From the NCBI RefSeq assembly GCF_027111315.2, contig NZ_CP114289.2, positions 3,968,001 to 4,032,000 of the forward strand: a stretch of DNA of 64,000 nt. Direction: 5' to 3'. Made by a program: the position numbers and the translations under genes. The notes under the pieces were generated by a model, which saw only the letters and a program-made list of their open reading frames with translations, was not told where the DNA came from and did not search any database. How positions within the stretch are numbered: position 1 is the stretch's first letter; every line of letters begins with the position of its first letter. Below are positions 41,979-50,318 of the stretch, one piece after another. Source of the stretch: Flavobacterium limnophilum. Its GTDB lineage: Bacteria > Bacteroidota > Bacteroidia > Flavobacteriales > Flavobacteriaceae.

Positions 41979-43733
41979 ATGAAAAAATTTATAGTAGCGA
42001 TAGTTTTAACAGCTTGCAACTCCCTTTTGGCTCAAGTGCAATTTGAGGCTAAAGTGAGCAAAACCACGCTTGGACTCAACGAAAGACTTCGCATCGATTT
42101 TGTAATGAACATGGATGGTGACAACTTTAACCAGCCGTCTTTTGAAGGGTTTAGGGTTATTGCAGGGCCAAGCCAGCAAGTGAGCCAGTCATGGGTAAAC
42201 GGGAAAAGTTCTTTCGAAAAAGTCTATTCGTATTATCTTTTGCCAAACCAAAAAGGGAACTTAATTATCAAGCAAGCCACCATTGAATACAACGGTCAAA
42301 TTTATAAAACATCGCCAATAAGAATCAATGTGACCAATGCCGTGCAAGAGGCGAGAGACCCGAACGACACCCAAATTTCTGCCGACGACAACCTCTATTT
42401 GGTTGCCGACATTTCGAAAACAAATCCCTACATCAACGAACCGATTACCGTGGTTTACAAATTGTATTTCAGTTATAACATTGGAATCACGAATTGGAGG
42501 GAATTGGACAAACCAAAATACAATGATTTCTGGAGTCAGAACATTGACATCAAACAATTGGTTGGAGAAGAAGGAATGTTTAAAGGCGAAAAATACCGTT
42601 TTGTAGTGTTGAGAAAAACGGTTTTGTATCCGCAAAAATCAGGCAAATTGGTTATCGAGCCCCTGTCATTGGATATCGATGTGCAATTGCCTACCAATCG
42701 CAGGGACATGTTTGGAAGGGTGTTGGTTACCAATGGCAATAAAAGGGTTTCGGCCGGAGCCAAAACTATTTCAGTAAAAGCACTTCCCGAGGTAGGAAAA
42801 CCAGCCGATTTTTCGGGTGCCGTGGGTAAATTTGATTTTAGGGTAACACCTTCAAAAACCAATTTAAAAAATGGTGAAAGCCTGGAATTATTGGTTAGCG
42901 TGACCGGAAGCGGAAACATGAAATTGTTTAATTTACCAAAACCCGTAGTTCCCAATTCATTGGAAATGTATGATCCTGTCCATGACGAAAAAGTAAATAC
43001 TTCTTTGTCGGGTATGTCTGGGAAAATATCGGACAAGTACACCATTATTCCACAATTTAAAGGGAATTATCCAATCAAACCAATGCAGTTTTCGTATTTT
43101 GATTTGGGGTCGGGAAAATACAAAACGATAACTTCCCCGGAAATAATAATCAATGTTTTGGATGGTCCTTCGGCCAATGACCAAGTGGCGGCCACGACAC
43201 CCGGCGTTGCCAAAAACACCATTTCCAGCAGCGAACAATTCAAATATATCAAGCTGAAAGGCAATCTTTTTTCAATGAAAAAAGATGATTTCTTGGGGTC
43301 GAATTTGTTTTATGGTTTGTTGTTTTTGCCGTTTTTAATCCTGCCGTTGATTGTGTTGTTCAAAAAGAAAAAAGACGCCATCGACAGTGATGTTTTTGGA
43401 AACAGGATAAAAATGAACAACCGATTGGCCAAAAAATATTTATCGGAAGCCAAAAAACAAATCAACAACAAAGAAGCTTTTTATGTGGCTTTGGAAAAAG
43501 CGATGCACAATTTCTTGAAAGCCAAATTGCATATAGAAACATCGGATATGAGCAAAAGCAACATCCAGCAGTTGTTGGCATCAAAAAATGCAAATGCCCA
43601 AACCATAATTGATTTCATCAACCTGACGGAAAATTGTGAATTGGCAAGGTTTGCTCAATCATCAAGTGCTGATATTCAAAAGGATTTTGATAAAGCGGTA
43701 ATGATAATTTCGGATTTGGAAAAACAGATATAA
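41979..43733 (+). CDS. batD: BatD aerotolerance protein
   Basis: The product is 584 residues from the ATG at 41979, giving a proper signal peptide (MKKFIVAIVLTACNSLLAQ). The large periplasmic BatD (DUF4381/oxygen-tolerance) region contains repeated beta domains (FEAKVSKTTLGLNERLRIDFVMN; YYLLPNQKGNLIIKQATIEYNG; VTGSGNMKLFNLPKPVVP). A transmembrane helix (FLPFLILPLIVLF) and a cytoplasmic helical tail follow. The upstream ATG at 41952 lies in the repeat and is not used. Confidence 0.9.
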   Translation: MKKFIVAIVLTACNSLLAQVQFEAKVSKTTLGLNERLRIDFVMNMDGDNFNQPSFEGFRVIAGPSQQVSQSWVNGKSSFEKVYSYYLLPNQKGNLIIKQATIEYNGQIYKTSPIRINVTNAVQEARDPNDTQISADDNLYLVADISKTNPYINEPITVVYKLYFSYNIGITNWRELDKPKYNDFWSQNIDIKQLVGEEGMFKGEKYRFVVLRKTVLYPQKSGKLVIEPLSLDIDVQLPTNRRDMFGRVLVTNGNKRVSAGAKTISVKALPEVGKPADFSGAVGKFDFRVTPSKTNLKNGESLELLVSVTGSGNMKLFNLPKPVVPNSLEMYDPVHDEKVNTSLSGMSGKISDKYTIIPQFKGNYPIKPMQFSYFDLGSGKYKTITSPEIIINVLDGPSANDQVAATTPGVAKNTISSSEQFKYIKLKGNLFSMKKDDFLGSNLFYGLLFLPFLILPLIVLFKKKKDAIDSDVFGNRIKMNNRLAKKYLSEAKKQINNKEAFYVALEKAMHNFLKAKLHIETSDMSKSNIQQLLASKNANAQTIIDFINLTENCELARFAQSSSADIQKDFDKAVMIISDLEKQI

Positions 43734-43735
43734 TT

Positions 43736-43808
43736 CGCCACAAAGACACTAAGCCACAAAGAATGCCAATGGAAAATAAAAACCTTTGCGACTTGGCGTC
43801 TTTGCGGC
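43736..43808. repeat. Large hairpin repeat between batD and batE
   Basis: The left arm at 43736-43761 (starting gccacaaagacactaag) and the right arm at 43783-43808 (ending gcgtctttgcggc) are imperfect complements over 26 bases, with a 21-base loop. It begins 3 bases after the batD stop and ends 13 bases before the batE ATG. Its wording recalls the element at 684-724. Confidence 0.8.
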
Positions 43809-43821
43809 AAAAACATAAATA

Positions 43822-44565
43822 ATGAAAAAGATAATTTTTATACTGCTACTCACAACCCAGTTTTTCTTTGCCCAAGACGGCTTTGAAAGGGGAAATGACT
43901 TTTACCGAAAAGGAAAATACGAGCAAGCAATCAAGGAATACGAAAGTGTTTTGGAAAGCCAGCAACATTCGGCGGAGTTATATTTCAATCTCGGAAATTG
44001 CTATTATAAATTGAATAAAGTAGCTCCAGCCATTTACAATTACGAAAAAGCATTGGTACTCAATCCAAACGATGCTGAAATAACAAATAACCTGAAATTT
44101 GCGCACAAGATGCAAATCGACGAGATAAAAGACATTCCTGCGGTTGGATTTTCAAAGATGGTTCACGACTTTACTTCAATCTTTCACTACAACACTTGGG
44201 CCTGGATTTCGGTTGGATTGTCAACGCTGTTTTTAGTGTTTTTTATAGGGTATTATTTTTCCCAAATCACCTTGTCCAAAAGAATATTTTTCTTCGGAAT
44301 GTTTGCCTTGATTTTTCTGCTTTTGATTAGTGTATCAGTTGCAATTTCAGAGAAAAATGATTTCGAAAATGAAAAACCGGCCATCGTTTTTGCCGAAATG
44401 GTTTTGGTAAAAAGCGAACCACAAAAAGCCGGCAATACCGTTTTTACACTGCACGAAGGAACCAAAGTTTTTGTCTTGGAATCCTTGGAAAATTGGAGAA
44501 AAATTCAATTGACCGACGGAACTGAAGGATGGATCGAGAAAACTGCGATTAAGGAAGTGAAGTAG
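43822..44565 (+). CDS. batE: BatE: TPR and SH3-like aerotolerance protein
   Basis: The product is 247 residues with a signal peptide (MKKIIFILLLTTQFFFAQ). Two or three TPRs (GNDFYRKGKYEQAIKEYESVLES; ELYFNLGNCYYKLNKVAPAIYNYEKAL) are followed by two membrane helices (~125-175) and a C-terminal bacterial SH3 domain (AEMVLVKSEPQKAGNTVFTLHEGTKVFVLESLENWRKIQLTDGTEGWI). This is the standard BatE arrangement and the end of the operon. Confidence 0.9.
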   Translation: MKKIIFILLLTTQFFFAQDGFERGNDFYRKGKYEQAIKEYESVLESQQHSAELYFNLGNCYYKLNKVAPAIYNYEKALVLNPNDAEITNNLKFAHKMQIDEIKDIPAVGFSKMVHDFTSIFHYNTWAWISVGLSTLFLVFFIGYYFSQITLSKRIFFFGMFALIFLLLISVSVAISEKNDFENEKPAIVFAEMVLVKSEPQKAGNTVFTLHEGTKVFVLESLENWRKIQLTDGTEGWIEKTAIKEVK

Positions 44566-44630
44566 TTTATAGTTTTAGTTGCAATTCAGTATCTCTTCAA
44601 ACTATTTTGTGCTATATATAAAAAACGAAA

Positions 44631-45065
44631 ATGAATCAATATCAATTTATTGCATCTATTATTTCTTCTCTATTCGTAATGTTTTCATTGTGGGGAAGAT
44701 TTGATGATAGTGATAGGTTTTACAATAAGTTACTTAAAAAGGAAAATATAATTATTTCAATTCTGTTATCAATTTTGTTTTTTTTAATTGGAACCTGCTT
44801 AGATTTTTACATTTTGGGAATTACTGTGCAAACAAGTGTGTATTATATTCCTTTTACATTTATTATTTTTCTTCAAATTATTAACCAATTATGTGAATTA
44901 ATCAATAAACGAAAATTCTATGCAATAGCTACAAAGTTAGATATGTCAATACATAAGAGTGATTTTATTGATTTATTCTTTACTTTATTATTGATATTTT
45001 TATCTTTTATTGTTCCGATAATTAGTGCAAATTACATTCTTAATCATAGATTTTTTTTTGACTAA
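44631..45065 (+). CDS. Small membrane protein of unknown function
   Basis: The product is 144 residues, strongly hydrophobic, with about four membrane segments (YQFIASIISSLFVMFSLW; IIISILLSILFFLIGTCL; VYYIPFTFIIFLQIINQL; IDLFFTLLLIFLSFIVPII). No motif is recognised. It is markedly AT-rich, follows batE in the same direction by 65 bases and ends before a gap with the convergent cvpA, and may be recently acquired. Confidence 0.55.
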   Translation: MNQYQFIASIISSLFVMFSLWGRFDDSDRFYNKLLKKENIIISILLSILFFLIGTCLDFYILGITVQTSVYYIPFTFIIFLQIINQLCELINKRKFYAIATKLDMSIHKSDFIDLFFTLLLIFLSFIVPIISANYILNHRFFFD

Positions 45066-45205
45066 CATACTTTACGCTATACTGAGTTTTAGGTTTAATC
45101 TAAAGTTGCTTTTGGCATCTTCAAAATCAGTGAAAAACCGAAAGTTTAGACTTTTTAATCCGTAACAGTAATAAAGTTTTGAAAGACAAGGAGACTAAAT
45201 ACTGA

Positions 45206-45709
45206 CTACTTCTTTTTTAAACCATCATACCATTTTTCAACCGAAGGATAAATAAATCCCGCCGTTTTTTGGATGGGACGATAAAATGTCGATTTGTCCA
45301 AGGTTTCTTTTTTGGCAAACGTATTGTTGAAATTTATTTTTTCAAAAAGGTTTAGAAAGATACTCACAATCAAGATTGTTTTCAAAACGCGAAAGAAACC
45401 TCCGCCAAGTTTATTTATCCAACCTAGTTGTGCAAAATCGGCTATTCCAGTCAGGAATTTTGCCAATAATGATATTCCAATCACAATCAAAAGAAAGGTC
45501 AATATAAAGGCAGTTATCTGGATTGTTTTCGGGTTCCAATGCACAAAACCGGAAATGATTTCGGCCATCAATATCGAAAATTTTACCGCAAAATAAATGC
45601 CCAACAGCAAGGAAATTAGCGAAGCCACTTCCACAAAAAGGCCATTTCTAATGCCTTTGTACAAACCATAAACAAGCAAACCGCCCAAAACAATATCTAA
45701 AAAACCCAT
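45206..45709 (-). CDS. cvpA: CvpA family membrane protein
   Basis: The 167-residue protein has four membrane helices in the CvpA pattern: MGFLDIVLGGLLVYGLYKGIRNGLFVEVASLISLLLGIYFAVKF, then helices around 65-85 and 100-120. E. coli CvpA is involved in colicin V production and envelope homeostasis; its exact biochemical role is not known. It has its own divergent promoter with the gene at 45830. Confidence 0.9.
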   Translation of the reverse strand: MGFLDIVLGGLLVYGLYKGIRNGLFVEVASLISLLLGIYFAVKFSILMAEIISGFVHWNPKTIQITAFILTFLLIVIGISLLAKFLTGIADFAQLGWINKLGGGFFRVLKTILIVSIFLNLFEKINFNNTFAKKETLDKSTFYRPIQKTAGFIYPSVEKWYDGLKKK

Positions 45710-45734
45710 AGTAAAAAGAGAAAAGAATAAAGAG

Positions 45735-45742
45735 CAAAGATA
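45735..45742 (-). promoter_or_regulatory. -7 promoter element of cvpA
   Basis: On the minus strand this reads TATCTTTG, a TAnnTTTG match 25 bases before the cvpA ATG. It lies 16 bases from the opposing element at 45758-45765, forming a divergent pair. Confidence 0.5.
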
Positions 45743-45757
45743 AAAGAATTATGTTGG

Positions 45758-45765
45758 TATCTTTG
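45758..45765 (+). promoter_or_regulatory. -7 promoter element of the 45830 gene
   Basis: TATCTTTG matches TAnnTTTG, 64 bases before the ATG at 45830. Confidence 0.5.
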
Positions 45766-45796
45766 CCCAAATAATTTTGGAGTTAAGATTTAAAAA

Positions 45797-45825
45797 ATCT
45801 GCAATCTAAAATCTGCAATCTAAAA
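45797..45825. repeat. aatctgcaatcta tandem repeat upstream of 45830
   Basis: The word atctgcaatctaaa occurs twice in tandem, ending five bases before the ATG. It shows no dyad symmetry but fits the habit of word repeats next to start codons in this window. Confidence 0.6.
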
Positions 45826-45829
45826 ACAA

Positions 45830-46186
45830 ATGTCAAGAGATATACAACTTAAAGAACGCTGGGAACAGCTGGTCAACATACTTTCCAACCAATTTTCGCA
45901 AGGTGAAGACCTTGACTTGGATGCCATAATTTATTTGATTGGCGTTCAAGAACTGGGAAAAGTCCATAGAACTTACGAAAAAGACGAAAAACTCAACCTG
46001 ATGCACATCGCCATTTGTCGATTATTGGAGCCTTATGGGTTTTATGAATTCGAATTTTTCGACGAAGACGGTTGGCCACATTACAAGGTAAAAGAGGAAT
46101 TGCCGCCACTAAAAGCTGGGGAACAATCGGTTTTGATGAAAGAAGCCATCGTGAATTATTTTATCGAAAAAGAACTTATCGATTAG
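45830..46186 (+). CDS. Conserved hypothetical protein upstream of pheS
   Basis: The product is 118 residues, acidic and soluble, with no signal peptide. The segment LDLDAIIYLIGVQELGKVHRTYEKDEKLNLMHIAICRLLEPYGFYEFEFFDEDGWPHYK contains no recognised motif but reads as a well-folded small domain. It lies between cvpA and pheS. Function unknown. Confidence 0.7.
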   Translation: MSRDIQLKERWEQLVNILSNQFSQGEDLDLDAIIYLIGVQELGKVHRTYEKDEKLNLMHIAICRLLEPYGFYEFEFFDEDGWPHYKVKEELPPLKAGEQSVLMKEAIVNYFIEKELID

Positions 46187-46262
46187 TATTCAGTGTTCAG
46201 TTGCAGTAATCAGTCAAGAATTTTAGAAAAACTTCCAACTTCTAACTTCTAACTTCCAACTT
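46187..46262. repeat. Two word-repeat elements upstream of pheS
   Basis: 46187-46216 is a ttcagtgttcag element of the same family as 36411-36470 and 40026-40085. 46230-46262 is a run of aacttccaacttctaac words in the same orientation, relative to the gene, as the element before the YraN gene (17612-17662). The pheS -7 element follows at once. Confidence 0.65.
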
Positions 46263-46267
46263 TTACT

Positions 46268-46275
46268 TAAATTTG
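46268..46275 (+). promoter_or_regulatory. -7 promoter element of pheS
   Basis: taaatttg matches TAnnTTTG and lies 22 bases before the pheS start at 46298. Confidence 0.5.
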
Positions 46276-46297
46276 CACTCTCAATTATTGGATGAAA

Positions 46298-47317
46298 ATG
46301 ATAGACAAGATAAAAGAATATATTGGCGAAGCACAGGCTTTTTCAACACAAAACAAGGAAGAACTAGAAGCATTTAGAATCAAATTTCTGGGAAGCAAAG
46401 GGCTTTTGAAAGAGTTTTTTGCAGAATTCAAGAACGTGCCAAACGACCAAAAAAAGGAATTTGGACAAGTAATCAATTTGCTGAAATCTTCAGCAGAAGA
46501 AAAAGTAAAATCCATTCAGGAATCTTTGGAAAGCAAAGAGGAATCTAAAGGATTTTATGGTGATTTGACTCGCTCGGCCGAACCGGTAATCATTGGTTCT
46601 CGTCATCCAATATCTTTGGTAAAAAACCAAATTATCGACATCTTTTCCAACGTTGGTTTCAATGTTTCCGAAGGACCGGAAATTGAAGACGATTGGCATA
46701 ATTTCACCGCATTGAACTTGCCAGAATACCATCCGGCACGAGATATGCAAGATACTTTTTTCATCCAAACTAATCCCGATATTTTGTTGCGTACCCACAC
46801 TTCATCTGTTCAAGTGCGTTATATGGAAAACAACAAACCGCCTATCAGAACGATTTCTCCGGGAAGAGTTTTCCGTAACGAAGCCGTTTCATCGCGTTCA
46901 CACTGTATTTTCCACCAAGTGGAAGGATTGTACATTGACAAGGATGTTTCCTTTGCCGATTTGAAGCAAACGCTTTTATATTTCACCAAAGAAATGTTCG
47001 GAAAATCGAAAATTCGTCTTCGTCCTTCTTATTTTCCTTTCACGGAACCAAGCGCCGAAATTGACATTTACTGGGGTTTAAAAACCGAAACCGATTATAG
47101 AATTACCAAAGGAACCGGTTGGTTGGAAATTGGCGGTTGCGGAATGGTCGATCCAAATGTTTTGAAAAATTGTAACATCAATCCGGAAGAATACACTGGT
47201 TTTGCCTTTGGAATGGGAATCGAAAGAATCGCGATGTTGTTGTATCAAATTGGCGATATTCGAATGTTCTACGAAAATGACGTTCGTTTCTTGGAGCAAT
47301 TCAAAGCAAGTATTTAA
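46298..47317 (+). CDS. pheS: Phenylalanine-tRNA ligase alpha subunit
   Basis: PheS carries the catalytic core that charges tRNA-Phe, working with PheT (not in the window). The product is 339 residues from the ATG at 46298, matching the family N-terminus MIDKIKEYIGEAQAF; an ATG two codons earlier is also possible. Class II motifs are visible: GPEIEDDWHNFTALNLPEYHPARDMQDTFF, FRNEAVSSRSHCIFHQVEG, GCGMVDPNVL and the ATP-binding GFAFGMGIERIAML. A hairpin-forming element follows its stop. Confidence 0.95.
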   Translation: MIDKIKEYIGEAQAFSTQNKEELEAFRIKFLGSKGLLKEFFAEFKNVPNDQKKEFGQVINLLKSSAEEKVKSIQESLESKEESKGFYGDLTRSAEPVIIGSRHPISLVKNQIIDIFSNVGFNVSEGPEIEDDWHNFTALNLPEYHPARDMQDTFFIQTNPDILLRTHTSSVQVRYMENNKPPIRTISPGRVFRNEAVSSRSHCIFHQVEGLYIDKDVSFADLKQTLLYFTKEMFGKSKIRLRPSYFPFTEPSAEIDIYWGLKTETDYRITKGTGWLEIGGCGMVDPNVLKNCNINPEEYTGFAFGMGIERIAMLLYQIGDIRMFYENDVRFLEQFKASI

Positions 47318-47327
47318 AAAGATAAAA

Positions 47328-47384
47328 GATGATAGACGAATAGACAAGAGATTTTTTATTAGTCTATCATTTATCCGTCTATCA
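47328..47384. repeat. gatagacgaatagac hairpin element downstream of pheS
   Basis: The left arm 47328-47345 (gatgatagacgaatagac) is partly complementary to 47362-47384 (gtctatcatttatccgtctatca), with the words shifted. It lies before the ATG at 47399. It shows the same design as the other gap elements but with a different word. Confidence 0.65.
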
Positions 47385-47398
47385 ATCCATTATCTCAA

Positions 47399-47806
47399 AT
47401 GAAAAAAGACATCATCATCCCCGAAGTTGAAAACGTTTTCCTCGCCGCAGTCCAGGAATGGAGCGACGATTTTATGGAAAAAGTCTGGTACATCTATCTA
47501 GTAAACGACAGCGATTTCAATCTCGACAGCGTAATGGTTGTTTCCAAAGCTTTTGGAACCATTGATGGCGAAATGAAGAAAACATCGCTTTTGCGTCACG
47601 CTTTTATGGAAGTGCCGGCGGTTACTTTCGTAAAAGTCGAAATGGTCGAAAAAAGTGTTTTGGTACTCAACAACGAGTTTATGGTTACTTTCTTTATCGG
47701 TAACACGCTATACGACCGAAAATTCATTTTCAAGGCCAATTCCATCACGCCGGATTATGTGGAAGAAGTGCCTCTTTTGTTTGTAGATGGAGTTATTGTG
47801 AGGTAG
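47399..47806 (+). CDS. Conserved hypothetical protein downstream of pheS
   Basis: The product is 135 residues, soluble, with predicted beta strands (KVWYIYLVNDSDFNLDSVMVVSKAFGTI; AVTFVKVEMVEKSVLVLNNEFMVTFFIGNTLYDRKFIFKANSI). No known domain. It follows pheS across a repeat element, and a strong bidirectional terminator ends the unit. Function unknown. Confidence 0.65.
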   Translation: MKKDIIIPEVENVFLAAVQEWSDDFMEKVWYIYLVNDSDFNLDSVMVVSKAFGTIDGEMKKTSLLRHAFMEVPAVTFVKVEMVEKSVLVLNNEFMVTFFIGNTLYDRKFIFKANSITPDYVEEVPLLFVDGVIVR

Positions 47807-47826
47807 ATTTGAAGAATATAGAAATA

Positions 47827-47865
47827 AAAAAGGGCTGCTTTTTCAACGGAAAAAGCAGCCCTTTT
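47827..47865. terminator. Strong bidirectional terminator
   Basis: aaaagggctgctttttc and gaaaaagcagccctttt form a long perfect stem with a 4-base loop. It separates the plus-strand 47399 gene from the convergent gpsA. Confidence 0.92.
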
Positions 47866-47882
47866 GGTTTTATGATTTAGGC

Positions 47883-48878
47883 TTAATCCAACTTCTCCGT
47901 CAGTTTTTCAAAAACCTTTTTAGCTGATTTACCTTCGTATAAAACGCTGTAAACGGCATCTATTATTGGAGTGCTCGCCTTGTATTCTTGGTTGAGATTG
48001 TAAGCACTTTTGGCGGCATAATAGCCTTCTGCAACCATACTCATTTCCATTTGGGCTGATTTTACCGTGTATCCTTTTCCAATCATGTTTCCGAACATCC
48101 TGTTTCTGGAAAAAATAGAATAACCCGTTACCAATAAATCTCCCAAATAGGCCGAATCATTGATGTTTCGCTTCATTTTGTGCACTTTCTTGATGAATTT
48201 TTTCATCTCTCGAATGCCGTTGCTCATCAACACCGATTGAAAATTGTCGCCATAGCCCAATCCGTGGGCGATTCCAGCTGCAATGGCATAAATATTCTTG
48301 AGCATTGCGGCATATTCGGTGCCAATAATATCGTCTGAAATTTTGGTTTTGATGTAATTACTGGACAAACATTTGGCCACTATTTTGGCTTTTCCGGCAT
48401 CGCCACAAGCAATGGTTAAATAGGACAAACGTTCCAAGGCTACTTCTTCGGCGTGGCAAGGACCGGTAATTACGCCAATATTTTCGAAAGGGATGTTGTA
48501 GGTTTTGTTAAAATGTTCGCCAACAATCAAACTCGTTTCGGGAACGATTCCTTTGATGGCCGAGAAAATGACTTTGCCTTCCAAACTTTCGGTTAATTTT
48601 TCCAGTTCTCCATTCAAGAAAGCCGAAGGAATGGCAAAAATGATGTAATCGGCATAAGCCACCGCTTCATTAATGTCGCTGGTAAGTTTTAGTTTTTTTA
48701 TGTCAAATTCAACGGAACTCAGATAATTGGGATTGTGATGGTGGAGTTTTATGTGTTCAATGGCATCTTCATTTCGCATATACCAAGCAATTTCTTTCAG
48801 ATTCACACATAGCATTTTGGCAATCGCTGTTGCCCAACTTCCGCCTCCAATTACTGCAAATTTTAGATTTTTGGTCAT
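47883..48878 (-). CDS. gpsA: Glycerol-3-phosphate dehydrogenase [NAD(P)+]
   Basis: GpsA reduces dihydroxyacetone phosphate to glycerol-3-phosphate for phospholipid synthesis. The 331-residue protein has the Rossmann motif VIGGGSWATAIAKML, ITGPCHAEEVALERLS (usually GPSHAEE, here with Cys), the catalytic Lys in AAMLKNIYAIAAGIAHGLGYGDN and the C-terminal substrate domain. The start at 48878 gives the family N-terminus; a frame open to 48902 overlaps the promoter and is rejected. Confidence 0.93.
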   Translation of the reverse strand: MTKNLKFAVIGGGSWATAIAKMLCVNLKEIAWYMRNEDAIEHIKLHHHNPNYLSSVEFDIKKLKLTSDINEAVAYADYIIFAIPSAFLNGELEKLTESLEGKVIFSAIKGIVPETSLIVGEHFNKTYNIPFENIGVITGPCHAEEVALERLSYLTIACGDAGKAKIVAKCLSSNYIKTKISDDIIGTEYAAMLKNIYAIAAGIAHGLGYGDNFQSVLMSNGIREMKKFIKKVHKMKRNINDSAYLGDLLVTGYSIFSRNRMFGNMIGKGYTVKSAQMEMSMVAEGYYAAKSAYNLNQEYKASTPIIDAVYSVLYEGKSAKKVFEKLTEKLD

Positions 48879-48899
48879 TTTTTTATTACTTTTCAAAAT

Positions 48900-48907
48900 C
48901 AAAAGTA
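48900..48907 (-). promoter_or_regulatory. -7 promoter element of gpsA
   Basis: On the minus strand this reads TACTTTTG, 22 bases before the ATG at 48878. It supports that start over the one at 48902. Confidence 0.55.
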
Positions 48908-49016
48908 CTTAAAAATATACTAATAAAGCAATAAATAAGTGTCCAAAATGGATTTTGAAATCACCAAAAAAAGGAGATTAAAAAAAAATTAAAAAACTAT
49001 TTGTTTTAACGCAATA

Positions 49017-49147
49017 TATATTTGGTTTTATCGTTGTAACATACTGACAATTTGTTTTTTACAAATTTCAGGAGGATTGAATTAGTTAGTTTTGTTTTAG
49101 TATTTTGAGAAAGGCGGTCTTAAAGGAGTTTAGGAACGCCTTTTTTA
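49017..49147 (+). ncRNA. Candidate small RNA between gpsA and the alcohol dehydrogenase gene
   Basis: A TATATTTG -7 element (49017-49024) is followed by a short hairpin (49049-49055 with 49061-49067) and a plus-strand intrinsic terminator (49110-49147, aaaggcg...cgccttttt). No open frame longer than a few codons is present, and both neighbouring genes run on the minus strand. A discrete RNA of ~115 bases is possible. No -33 TTG at standard spacing was found, so confidence is low. Confidence 0.3.
49110..49147 (+). terminator. Intrinsic terminator, plus strand
   Basis: aaaggcg (49110-49116) and cgccttt pair, with a 20-base loop and a T run to 49147. It ends the candidate small RNA, or, read in reverse with a shorter T run, the alcohol dehydrogenase gene at 49152. 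Confidence 0.65.
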
Positions 49148-49151
49148 TTTG

Positions 49152-50315
49152 CTAATAACTCATTTCTACAATTGATTTTACTTTCTCCAAAGTAATATTT
49201 TGTTTTTCTCCCATTGCGATCCAACCTCTTTCTTCAAAACGGTTGACAATGAAATCAGCAGTTTTTTCGAAGTCTTTTGCACATTCGGACAACTTGGTTT
49301 GCATTCCCATTGTGTGAAAGAATTCAACAGTTTTGTTGATGGCTTCAAGGGCAATTTCATCTTCTGTTCCGGTTAAATTAAAAATGCGTTTTCCGTATTG
49401 TGCCAATTTTCCCTTTTTGGTTTCGAACATTACTCGGTACAAGTTAGGTCCAATGATGGCCAAGGTTCGGGCGTGGTCGATTCCATATAGTGCGGTCAAT
49501 TCGTGTCCAATCATGTGCGTTGCCCAATCCGAAGGAACTCCTTTTTGGATCAATCCGTTCAAGGCCATTGTGCAGCTCCACATGAAATTGGAAGCCAAGG
49601 CATAATCCGTTGGGTTTTCGACCACGTTTGGTCCCACTTGAATCAAGGTTTGCAGGATGCTTTCGGCAATTCGATCTTGAAGGTAACCATCGTGAGGATA
49701 GGTTAAATATTGTTCCAAAACGTGGGTGTAAGCATCGACAACGCCATTTTGCAATTGTCTTTTTGGCAAGGAAGCAATCACGCTTGGATCACAAATCGAA
49801 AATTTTGGAAACAGGGCGCTTCCGCCAAGTGTCAATTTTTCTTGTGTTGCCGCAATGGTTACCACGGCACCCGAATTCATTTCGGAACCTGTGGCAGGCA
49901 AGGTCAAAACACTTCCAAAAGGAACAACTTTCGAGACATCTTTAAACAAAATGCGTTTTTGCAGAATTTCGATTGGATCTCCGTCATAATGAACGGCTGC
50001 CGAAAGAAATTTCACGCCATCAATCACGCTTCCTCCACCAACGGCAAGGATAAAATCGATGTTTTGCTCTTTGATTACAGCAACGGCTTTCATCAAGGTT
50101 TCAAAATGCGGATTGGGTTCAATGCCACCAAATTCAACGATTTCAAAACCCGACAATGCGGTTTTTACTTGAACGTAAATTCCGTTTTTGAAGATGCTTC
50201 CGCCTCCGTAAGCCAGCAGGATTTTGGAACCGAATGGAACCAAAACCGATAATTTTTCTATCTGGCCTTTGCCAAATACCAGATTCGTGGGATTGTATAA
50301 TTCGAAATTAAGCAT
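49152..50315 (-). CDS. YqhD-like iron-containing alcohol dehydrogenase
   Basis: The 387 residues match group III Fe-ADHs close to YqhD/BDH, which reduce toxic aldehydes with NADPH. GGGSVIDGVKF is the nucleotide-binding motif, and the metal ligands come from DAYTHVLEQYLTYP, MIGHELTALYGIDHARTLAI and nearby His residues. It follows the DJ-1-like gene by 3 bases, and a LysR regulator is divergent; the E. coli yqhC-yqhD pair is similar in logic. The exact aldehydes cannot be told. Confidence 0.9.
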   Translation of the reverse strand: MLNFELYNPTNLVFGKGQIEKLSVLVPFGSKILLAYGGGSIFKNGIYVQVKTALSGFEIVEFGGIEPNPHFETLMKAVAVIKEQNIDFILAVGGGSVIDGVKFLSAAVHYDGDPIEILQKRILFKDVSKVVPFGSVLTLPATGSEMNSGAVVTIAATQEKLTLGGSALFPKFSICDPSVIASLPKRQLQNGVVDAYTHVLEQYLTYPHDGYLQDRIAESILQTLIQVGPNVVENPTDYALASNFMWSCTMALNGLIQKGVPSDWATHMIGHELTALYGIDHARTLAIIGPNLYRVMFETKKGKLAQYGKRIFNLTGTEDEIALEAINKTVEFFHTMGMQTKLSECAKDFEKTADFIVNRFEERGWIAMGEKQNITLEKVKSIVEMSY

Positions 50316-50318
50316 CGT

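Noticed and set aside
41437..41979. Long minus-strand open frames opposite batC
   Set aside because: They are antisense shadows of the Lys/Asp-rich batC tail, whose repeated AAA/GAC codons create stop-free frames on the other strand.
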